From the NCBI GenBank assembly GCA_024645065.1, contig JAHEGP010000217.1:1-5287 (forward strand): a stretch of DNA of 5,287 nucleotides, in the 5' to 3' direction. Both the position numbers and the translations under genes were made by a program. This DNA comes from Cellvibrionales bacterium (GTDB lineage: Bacteria; Pseudomonadota; Gammaproteobacteria; Pseudomonadales; JAHEGP01). Below, piece by piece: positions 1 through 5,287 of this stretch (position 1 is its first letter; every line of letters begins with the position of its first letter). A model generated the notes under the pieces. It made no database searches. It had not been told where the DNA came from and saw nothing but the letters and a program-made list of their open reading frames with translations.

Positions 1-1
1 C

Positions 2-988
2 GAGCGCGAACAGGATCCGGTGAAGCGTCTTGCAAGCCTGCTTGAAAACGGCGCCTACGAGGCAGCGGTAGATCTCTTCGAGGCCGGAGAGGACGGCGAT
101 CCGACGCAGTTCGCTGCCCTGGAACAGGCCTACATCCAATTTCTGAAAAGCCTGATGGAGTCGGGGGACTACGCCACGGTAATTGCAGTGACCAACGTCT
201 TTCGCAATACCTGGTACAACGATTTTCCCACCCTGGTCTACCACGCGGCGGCTTGTTCACGCCTGGGCGACTACCCCTGTGCCATCGATGCTTATTATGG
301 CGCCAATTTCTACGGCACCGACCCCGGGAACAGCCAGCGGGCGGAGCGAAGGCTCAAGCTGTTCCTCGAAGAGACCGACTCGCTCCTGAGCAAGGCGCAG
401 CGCTGGCAGGATTTGATTGCCCTGTATCAGCACGCCCTGCAGTGGGAGCCCAACAGCCCCGGCTACCATTTACGCCTGGCGGAAATCTACCTTACATTGG
501 GTGATTTCGCGCTGGCCGAGAGCGAGCTGGCCCATGTTACACCTTACCCGACACTGCAACGGCGATTTGATGGGGTGCGCAGGGCCATCGCAGACCGGGC
601 AGCCAGCATTGCAGGTATCCCGCTGCAGAAAAGGGGTGCGCATTACCTGGTGGATGTGTTGCTCAACGGCAGGCCGGTGCGCTTGATGATCGATACCGGT
701 GCATCGGTGTCGGCCCTGTCGCGCACCGCAGCCGATCGGATTGTCGAGGTCGCAGGACTCCACTACCAGGGGGAAGCACGGCTATCCACCGCCGGCGGCA
801 CGGTGGTCTCGCCGGTGTATCTGGCCGACAACGTGGCCATCGACCGGCATCAACTTCATGGGATCGAGTGGGTCGTTATCGACTACCCGGAACCCGGAGT
901 CGATGGCGTTCTGGGAATGAACGTTCTCAGCCGCTTCGAGTTCCGAATTGATCAACAGCAACAGCTCCTCATTCTGCAGGACCACTGA
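2..988 (+). CDS. TPR-containing retropepsin-like aspartic protease (5' end probably outside window)
   Basis: Residue numbers count from the GTG at position 20. The C-terminal third is a clan AA, retropepsin-like domain (about 200-320). It has the active-site motif MIDTGAS at 223-229 with catalytic Asp225, and the hydrophobic-hydrophobic-Gly segment GVLGMNVLSRF at 296-306. Single-domain proteases of this type work as homodimers, with one Asp from each subunit. The N-terminal two thirds are helical with TPR-like repeats, seen around 35-60, 71-95 and 127-175, and would mediate protein contacts. The frame stays open upstream of the GTG to the window edge (EREQDP before it), and no signal peptide or membrane anchor is visible, so the gene probably begins further left and 2-988 is a 5'-partial CDS. 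An AGGA four bases before the GTG leaves a complete 322-residue protein possible. The substrate is unknown. It converges on the P450 gene with a 57-bp gap. Confidence 0.85.
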   Translation, partial: EREQDPVKRLASLLENGAYEAAVDLFEAGEDGDPTQFAALEQAYIQFLKSLMESGDYATVIAVTNVFRNTWYNDFPTLVYHAAACSRLGDYPCAIDAYYGANFYGTDPGNSQRAERRLKLFLEETDSLLSKAQRWQDLIALYQHALQWEPNSPGYHLRLAEIYLTLGDFALAESELAHVTPYPTLQRRFDGVRRAIADRAASIAGIPLQKRGAHYLVDVLLNGRPVRLMIDTGASVSALSRTAADRIVEVAGLHYQGEARLSTAGGTVVSPVYLADNVAIDRHQLHGIEWVVIDYPEPGVDGVLGMNVLSRFEFRIDQQQQLLILQDH

Positions 989-1045
989 GCCAGCACTAAC
1001 TTTTTTGGCGGCGGAACGGGCCGGGATTGGTGGGGAAGGGTGGCG

Positions 1046-2293
1046 CTACCGCGTTGTTGCTACCCAAAACTCGCTCATACCCCGAAACGATGGTATGGAG
1101 TGATAGACAAAACCTTTGGCGCTGTGTCGCAGCACGGGGTAGCGATCCAGCAGCGCCAGTATGGCCTCCTGGGCCTCTACCCGGGCGAGATGGGCACCCA
1201 GACAAAGATGGCGTCCGCCGCCAAAGGCCTGGTGGTGGGTATCCTCGCGACTGATATCAAAACTATCCGGGTTGGGATAAACCGCCGGATCCCGGTTCGC
1301 CCCTGCGAGGGAAACATTCACCGACTCCCGCTTGGGAATCGGACAACCGGACAGCTCAATATCGCGATCGGGAATTCTGCCAGAGCTGATCACCGGCGAA
1401 TCATAGCGCAACGCTTCCTCTACGGTGTTTTCGATCAGCGCAGGGTTGTCGCGCAGTTTTGCCAGCTCCCGGGGGTGGTCCAGCAAGGCTTTTACCGCGT
1501 TGCCAATGAGGTCGGTGGTGGTTACGTTACCCGCCACCAGTAACAGCAGGCATTGCAGGACAATCTCCTGCGAAGACAGTTTGTCGCCGGACGCTTCCGA
1601 ACGAATCAATGCGCCCAGCAAATCGTCACCCGGTTGGTCTCCTCGAGCTTGTATTTCGGCCATAAACAAGCCGTGCAACGCCTCGGTGGCCTCATCGCCA
1701 GCGGATTTTTGCGCTGGTGAGGGGAAGGGGTTGAAACCGATTTGCACGACGAGATCCGACCAGCGCTTGAACTGGTCGTGGCGATCGGGGTCGATGCCCA
1801 GCATTTGGGCTATCACCACTGTTGGAACGGGACCCGCAAACGCGCCGATAAGATCAAACTCAGGGCGCTCAATCGCGTCCAACACTCGTCTCACGATGCC
1901 ACGAATATGCGGCCTCCATTTTTCAACCGCCGGGCGCTTGAAAGGCGCGCTGACCAGGCCTCTTATTCTGCGGTGTTCAGGTTCATCCATAAACAGCATG
2001 GAGGGCTCACCATCGGCGCCAAGGGTATGGATCAACACCTCGCGGGAGAAAGATCCGGGATTGGCTTTCCGGGGGTCGGTAAAAAAGCCCTTGTCTCGCA
2101 AAACCTCCCTGACATCATCGTGCCGGGTACAGACGTAGCGGCCAAGCTGCTGGTCGTGGTGCACCGGTGCTCGCTCCCGTAAACCCTTGAGGATAGCGTA
2201 GGGATCGTTGCGGAACTGCTCGTCCATGGGCATCAATTGCAGGCCCTGGGGCAGTTCATCATCTTTTTTTTCGTGATCCATCGCATCACTCAT
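1046..2293 (-). CDS. Cytochrome P450, soluble bacterial type
   Basis: A heme-thiolate monooxygenase of 415 residues, a normal length for a soluble bacterial P450. There is no N-terminal membrane anchor, so it should be cytosolic. Landmarks in order: C-helix region MDEPEHRRIRGLVSAPF (102-118) with heme-propionate-type His/Arg; I-helix AGNVTTT (254-260); K-helix ExxR as E293-A-L-R296; and the heme-binding loop FGGGRHLCLG (357-366) with proximal ligand Cys364. Heme binding looks intact. The I-helix is odd because Val257 sits where an acidic residue normally precedes the conserved Thr. The start ATG has GAGGG nine bases upstream; Met5 is an alternative start. No ferredoxin or ferredoxin reductase gene lies in the window, so electrons must come from partners encoded elsewhere. 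It lies downstream of the MscS gene on the same strand after a 148-bp gap. The substrate cannot be read from sequence; lipid or terpenoid hydroxylation is only a guess from the neighbouring acyl-CoA synthetase. Confidence 0.96.
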   Translation of the reverse strand: MSDAMDHEKKDDELPQGLQLMPMDEQFRNDPYAILKGLRERAPVHHDQQLGRYVCTRHDDVREVLRDKGFFTDPRKANPGSFSREVLIHTLGADGEPSMLFMDEPEHRRIRGLVSAPFKRPAVEKWRPHIRGIVRRVLDAIERPEFDLIGAFAGPVPTVVIAQMLGIDPDRHDQFKRWSDLVVQIGFNPFPSPAQKSAGDEATEALHGLFMAEIQARGDQPGDDLLGALIRSEASGDKLSSQEIVLQCLLLLVAGNVTTTDLIGNAVKALLDHPRELAKLRDNPALIENTVEEALRYDSPVISSGRIPDRDIELSGCPIPKRESVNVSLAGANRDPAVYPNPDSFDISREDTHHQAFGGGRHLCLGAHLARVEAQEAILALLDRYPVLRHSAKGFVYHSIPSFRGMSEFWVATTR

Positions 2294-2441
2294 CCGGGAT
2301 TGCCCTCAAACGTTGGCGTAAAAAGGATTTCAGGTCATGACTCCAGGGCTGACCCGAGCAAGCAGCTGCCGGGTGTCATCAACAACAGCAACCGCCCTGA
2401 TGGCCAGTCCCGCCAGGCCAGGCCCACCACGGCTTCACTTG

Positions 2442-3311
2442 CTAGCCGTTATGTGCCGGGCTCAAGCCGGCGCTCTGGGCGGCGCGCAGACTCATTTTCT
2501 GCAGTTCGTACCAATAGGACATAAAGTCCCTGGTTAGTTTTTGTTCGATCTCAACGGCTTCCCGGGTCGGGCAAAATATCGTTACAGTCATAACATTGTG
2601 ACCCGTGTTGTTGGTGCCTATCCGCACGGTTGCATCGGGGCCGATGGTGTTCACGCCCAGCCGCTTTTCGATCAAGCTGCTGTAACGTTTGGCGACCTCG
2701 CTGAAGGGTTCGCACCGCGCTTTGGCCTGCTGCAATACGTAATCCCCCGCAGCAAAAAGATCACCCTCACTGGCCGGTCGCGTGATCGCGAAAGAGTGTG
2801 CGACATATCGTCGCATAAAATTGAGGTTTTGAACCGGGTTGGAGATAAAGTGATTGTTGGGGATGATCATGCTCTTGCCGGTGTACCTGTAGCTTTGCGT
2901 TTCCGTATCGATTTCCAGCACGGTAGTGCAAAGCCAGTCGCTTCGAACCACCTGACCGCTAACCGAGCCAATCCTGATCCAGTCTCCCACCACGAAAAGC
3001 CCGGCGCTGGCCTGATAAATGGAGCCCAGAAAGCACTGGATAAATTCGCGTGTCGCCACCACGAAGGCAACGGCAAAAGCGGCTATGGATAATGCGGCAT
3101 AACGCAACTCTGTCAGCCAGATAATAATCAGGCCGATGGCGATAAAAAGTTTGCTTAGGTTTTTTACCGTGTTAATCCAGCGCTGGGGCGAGGCGTCTTC
3201 ATCCTGGGGCAGGCGTGCCAGATGACGCAGTAACAGCCAGCGCACCAGCGATATCAGCGCCACCAGTATCACAGATGCGAGTAGTTTGTGCTCCAGCAGA
3301 AAGTCGTACAT
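2442..3311 (-). CDS. Small MscS-family mechanosensitive ion channel
   Basis: An inner-membrane channel of the MscS family, about the size of the minimal E. coli MscS. Numbered from the upstream ATG at 3323, hydrophobic segments lie at about 13-33 (TM1), 57-72 (TM2) and 75-92 (TM3a), followed by an amphipathic stretch to about 112. The beta domain follows (GDWIRIG at 113-119, and MIIPNNHFISNPVQNLN at 152-168, which matches the conserved IPN motif), then the alpha/beta cytosolic domain to about 275. I prefer the second ATG (3311, MYDFLLEHK), giving 289 residues, because it has GGAG six bases upstream. The first ATG would give 293 residues, and its only Shine-Dalgarno-like GGGG lies inside a predicted hairpin. 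The usual Arg-Pro after TM3 is absent and charged residues (R92, E93) sit in the TM3 region. Family members relieve osmotic stress; some have other conductance roles. It lies about 70 bp downstream of the acyl-CoA synthetase on the same strand, so co-transcription is likely. Confidence 0.92.
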   Translation of the reverse strand: MYDFLLEHKLLASVILVALISLVRWLLLRHLARLPQDEDASPQRWINTVKNLSKLFIAIGLIIIWLTELRYAALSIAAFAVAFVVATREFIQCFLGSIYQASAGLFVVGDWIRIGSVSGQVVRSDWLCTTVLEIDTETQSYRYTGKSMIIPNNHFISNPVQNLNFMRRYVAHSFAITRPASEGDLFAAGDYVLQQAKARCEPFSEVAKRYSSLIEKRLGVNTIGPDATVRIGTNNTGHNVMTVTIFCPTREAVEIEQKLTRDFMSYWYELQKMSLRAAQSAGLSPAHNG

Positions 3312-3317
3312 ATCACA

Positions 3318-3321
3318 CTCC
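3318..3321 (-). promoter_or_regulatory. Ribosome binding site deciding the MscS start
   Basis: On the minus strand GGAG is followed by a six-base spacer (TGTGAT) and then ATG at 3311-3309. This is near-ideal Shine-Dalgarno spacing. It overlaps the alternative upstream ATG (3323-3321), so the two starts should not be used equally well. It is the main reason for choosing the 289-residue form. Confidence 0.55.
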
Positions 3322-3330
3322 ATCCGAGTG

Positions 3331-3353
3331 CCCCGGTGTGCAGGCTCCCGGGG
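3331..3353 (-). other. GC-rich hairpin in the MscS leader
   Basis: CCCCGG and CCGGGG arms (3331-3336 and 3348-3353) form a perfect 6-bp stem around an 11-base loop. On the minus-strand transcript it lies between the acyl-CoA synthetase stop and the MscS start. There is no U-tract after it, so it is not a classic terminator. It would bury the GGGG that could serve the upstream ATG. It could stabilise or process the mRNA, or be chance in GC-rich DNA. Confidence 0.3.
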
Positions 3354-3363
3354 GCTTGAATCA

Positions 3364-3379
3364 GGCCTGAAAAAAGGCC
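3364..3379 (-). other. Short hairpin just after the acyl-CoA synthetase stop
   Basis: GGCCT and AGGCC arms (3364-3368, 3375-3379) pair over a six-base loop that reads TTTTTC on the minus strand. It starts four bases past the TAG at 3384. The T-run is in the loop, not after the stem, so intrinsic termination is unlikely. The 5-bp stem is short and could be chance. Confidence 0.22.
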
Positions 3380-3383
3380 GGTG

Positions 3384-5015
3384 CTATTCCCAGACGACCC
3401 GTCCTGCGCCCACGCCAGCATTGATAAGCTCTGCATGAACCGACTCGATATCGTGGCGCTTTAACGTCATGGTGGGAGTCAGCAGACCGTTTTCGATCGA
3501 CCATTCGCCCCTGATAATGAACAACTGGGCAATGCGCTCGTGCTCGGGCAATTCGGCATTGATTTCATCCAGGGCCCGTTCCAACTCGCGTTTCAGCGCG
3601 GTCCGTTTCCCGGCCCGTGCCTGCTCGGTCAGATTGAGCAGCATCACCGGATAGTCCCTGCCATGTCCCAGAGCCATTTTTTGGGCGATATGAGGCACAG
3701 CGCCAAAGCGGTCCTCGAGCTCGGTGGGCCTGACAAATTTACCTTTGGAGGTTTTAAATACCTCGCTGATGCGCCCGCCAAGCCAGAGGTTGCCGTTTTT
3801 ATCGAAGCGCCCACTATCGCCGGTGTGGTACCAGCCATCCACCAGCACTTCGGCGGACTTTTCAGGGTCTTTATAGTAACCCGTCATCAGGCCATCGCTT
3901 TTGAAGCAGACCTCCCCGTCATCAGTGATCTTGACAGCGACCCCCTCAGGGGGCTTGCCTGCACAACCGGGTTCAGGAGTTCCATCGGAGTAACTGGCAC
4001 CGTCGATATTTTCAGTCATCGCGTAGCAGTCGCGCAGCAGAATACCCATATCGATAAACCACTGTTGTACATCCTTTGGGGTGGGGGCAGACCCTGTGAG
4101 AACCACCCTGGCCTGATCGAGCCCAAGGTGCGCTCTCACAAAGGCCTTCTCCTCTTCGCCGAAAGTCGCCTGCACCTCTGGAGGAAAGTGGGCGTCGATC
4201 GCCTGCTTGAAACGCAGCCAGAGCCGGGGCGAGGCCAGGAACAGAGTGGGCTTGACCGAGCGCAGTTCATCGGCCCGGCTTGCCGACCCTTCAGAGAACG
4301 ATACCGTGGGATTGGTGTAGAGCGCCAGCATTTCGATCATGATCCGCTCCGCGGCATGGGACAGAGGCAAGTAGGAGTATAAGCGTCCCCGCTGGCTCGG
4401 CCTGGACGGTTGTTGCATCAAAGTCATCACGCGTGGCATTACCCTGGCCAGATTGCCATGGGTGTGCATCACACCCTTGGGGCGCCCTGTGGTGCCGGGG
4501 GTATACAACAGTGTCAGGAGTTCATCCTGGCCCGGTATCGGTGACTCCGCGAAGGGCGGATAACTGGCGATAATATCCGTCAACCTGAAGTCGCAGGATA
4601 CACTGCAGCCGCGCATGGCTACCCGCTTGACAGATGGCGGAATCATGGCATCGACGTCGACCGCCCGGTTGAAACGGCCGAGGAAAACCAGTTGCGCTTC
4701 GCTGTGCTCGAGAATATACCGTCCGGATTCAACATCCTGGCCGGGAAACAGCGGCACGCTGACATGCCCGGACAGCATAATCGCCAGGTCAACCACAAAC
4801 CAGTCGACGCTGTTGCAAGACAGCAGCCCGATACGGCTGCCTGGCGGATAACCCCGTTCGGCGATGAACGACGCCAGATTGCGCACCTGTTGGGCAATCT
4901 GGCGCCAGGTATATTCGTGCCAATGCAAGTTGTTGGCCTGGCGCAGAAAATTGTCGTCGGGAGCGGTGCTCTCCCAATGGTAAAACATTTCCAACGGCGT
5001 TTTCGCTGCGCTCAC
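3384..5015 (-). CDS. Long-chain acyl-CoA synthetase-like AMP-binding protein
   Basis: A 543-residue member of the adenylate-forming (ANL) superfamily. By family it would convert a fatty acid, ATP and CoA to acyl-CoA, AMP and PPi at the cytosolic face of the membrane. Motifs in order: P-loop YTPGTTGRPKG (171-181); LPLSHAAER (216-224), typical of long-chain synthetases; YAMTE (331-335); YHTGD (396-400) with the ribose-binding Asp400; GGRISE (413-418) and KTSKGK (421-426) at the hinge to the C-terminal domain; and LTPTMTLKR (512-520) at the end. Three positions look unusual: Pro173 for Ser in the P-loop, Ser417 for Lys in GRxK, and Thr517 where LTPTMKxKR-type family members have the A10 Lys. Full adenylating activity is therefore uncertain; CoA ligation from an acyl-adenylate or an altered substrate remains possible. 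The start is GTG, with GGGG five bases upstream; Met10 lacks a good ribosome site. It is the first gene of a same-strand run with MscS and P450, 145 bp after malate synthase G. Confidence 0.93.
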   Translation of the reverse strand: MSAAKTPLEMFYHWESTAPDDNFLRQANNLHWHEYTWRQIAQQVRNLASFIAERGYPPGSRIGLLSCNSVDWFVVDLAIMLSGHVSVPLFPGQDVESGRYILEHSEAQLVFLGRFNRAVDVDAMIPPSVKRVAMRGCSVSCDFRLTDIIASYPPFAESPIPGQDELLTLLYTPGTTGRPKGVMHTHGNLARVMPRVMTLMQQPSRPSQRGRLYSYLPLSHAAERIMIEMLALYTNPTVSFSEGSASRADELRSVKPTLFLASPRLWLRFKQAIDAHFPPEVQATFGEEEKAFVRAHLGLDQARVVLTGSAPTPKDVQQWFIDMGILLRDCYAMTENIDGASYSDGTPEPGCAGKPPEGVAVKITDDGEVCFKSDGLMTGYYKDPEKSAEVLVDGWYHTGDSGRFDKNGNLWLGGRISEVFKTSKGKFVRPTELEDRFGAVPHIAQKMALGHGRDYPVMLLNLTEQARAGKRTALKRELERALDEINAELPEHERIAQLFIIRGEWSIENGLLTPTMTLKRHDIESVHAELINAGVGAGRVVWE

Positions 5016-5116
5016 GCTTGCCCCACAGTTGAATGGTTTATTTTTAGATGCATGCCTTTAGCTGACGACTAGCTGGCCTGTTTGCTGATGCTCGCACCCC
5101 GCCGGCGCCCAAATCG

Positions 5117-5138
5117 CGTGTCGGCGACTCCGCACACG
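5117..5138 (-). terminator. Imperfect stem-loop downstream of malate synthase G
   Basis: CGTGT pairs with ACACG and CGG pairs with CCG, around a five-base loop and with one bulged base. The stem-loop begins 22 bases after the malate synthase stop on the minus strand. No U-tract follows, so it could at best slow or stabilise the 3' end. Termination between malate synthase G and the acyl-CoA synthetase is not proven by it. Confidence 0.22.
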
Positions 5139-5160
5139 GCAAATGGCACTGCGAATCTGC

Positions 5161-5287
5161 TCAGCCCCGCTGCTGTTCTTTTAGCCGGCGGCGGTAGGCA
5201 TGTAATAGCGGCTCGGTGTAGCCGCTGGGTTGCTCCTTGCCCTTGAAAATCAGGTCTCTGGCCGCGGCAAAGGCCAAGCCGTCGAAG
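5161..5287 (-). CDS. glcB: Malate synthase G, C-terminal fragment (cut by window edge)
   Basis: Only the last 41 residues and the TGA stop (5163-5161) lie in the window; the first base at 5287 belongs to a codon that is cut. The peptide contains ARDLIFKGKEQPSGYTEPLL followed by HAYRRRLKE. This matches from memory the C-terminus of malate synthase G, where bacterial members carry a closely similar QPxGYTEPxLH motif and a basic tail. The enzyme condenses glyoxylate with acetyl-CoA to malate and acts in the glyoxylate shunt and glycolate use in the cytosol. The catalytic residues lie upstream and cannot be checked here. The gene reads towards the acyl-CoA synthetase with a 145-bp gap. A functional link is plausible because beta-oxidation supplies acetyl-CoA, but co-transcription is uncertain given the gap. 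Confidence 0.85.
   Translation of the reverse strand, partial: FDGLAFAAARDLIFKGKEQPSGYTEPLLHAYRRRLKEQQRG

Noticed and set aside
989..1045. Possible bidirectional terminator between the convergent genes, with a T-run at 1001-1006
   Set aside because: Only a 4-bp GCCA/TGGC pairing with a long loop can be drawn and the T-run lies within it. This is not a credible intrinsic terminator for either gene.
1425..2138. Open frame of 237 codons on the plus strand
   Set aside because: It is antisense to the P450 coding sequence. The Ser/Arg-rich translation is typical of a shadow frame in GC-rich DNA.
2294..2441. Promoter or operator for the P450 gene, including the 8-bp palindrome GTCATGAC at 2333-2340
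   Set aside because: No convincing -35/-10 pair could be found, and an 8-bp palindrome is expected by chance. A promoter here is possible but not supported.
2541..3092. Open frame of 183 codons on the plus strand
   Set aside because: It is antisense to the MscS-like gene and has no family features of its own.
3540..4382. Open frame of 280 codons on the plus strand
   Set aside because: It lies wholly antisense to the acyl-CoA synthetase, whose motifs are clear, and its translation shows no recognisable domain.
5016..5060. Sigma-70-like promoter before the acyl-CoA synthetase, using the A/T-rich TAAAAAT
   Set aside because: The A/T-rich stretch has no matching -35 element at proper spacing and lies very close to the start codon.
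1..5287. Defence system, mobile element or CRISPR array
   Set aside because: There is no transposase, integrase, toxin-antitoxin pair, long inverted repeat or regularly spaced repeat in the window. All sizeable genes are metabolic, channel or protease genes.

Overview
The window looks like a chromosomal stretch from a free-living Gram-negative bacterium. Base composition is moderately GC-rich, judged by eye. Gene content (malate synthase G, a long-chain acyl-CoA synthetase of the AMP-binding superfamily, a small MscS-type channel, a soluble bacterial cytochrome P450 and a TPR/retropepsin-like protein) would fit a gammaproteobacterium, possibly a marine lipid user. That taxonomic guess is inference, because no rRNA or marker gene is present. 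I see no tRNA, rRNA, CRISPR array, insertion sequence or integrase.

Layout, left to right. (1) Positions 2-988 on the plus strand hold the 3' part of a TPR-containing retropepsin-like aspartic protease gene. It probably runs off the left edge. (2) A 57-bp convergent gap without a convincing terminator follows. (3) Positions 1046-2293 (minus) encode a complete cytochrome P450. (4) A 148-bp gap. (5) Positions 2442-3311 (minus) encode an MscS-family channel. (6) A roughly 70-bp leader contains two short hairpins. (7) Positions 3384-5015 (minus) encode a GTG-initiated long-chain acyl-CoA synthetase-like protein. (8) A 145-bp gap. (9) Positions 5161-5287 (minus) encode the last 41 residues of malate synthase G, which enters from the right edge. 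No gene-free stretch exceeds 300 bases.

Read along the minus strand, the order is malate synthase G, acyl-CoA synthetase, MscS channel, P450. The middle gap is short enough for co-transcription of the synthetase and the channel. The P450 could be on the same transcript or have its own promoter. A plausible theme is fatty-acid use: CoA activation of an acyl chain, oxidation, then acetyl-CoA entering the glyoxylate shunt through malate synthase. The P450 might hydroxylate a lipid-like substrate. This linkage is inferred from gene order alone.

The most notable points are residue-level. The acyl-CoA synthetase has Thr where the C-terminal (A10) catalytic Lys is expected, Pro in place of Ser in the P-loop, and Ser in the usual GRxK position. 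The P450 has Val in place of the I-helix acidic residue. The MscS pore region departs from the classic pattern. I found no clear evidence of a wholly new defence or mobile system here.
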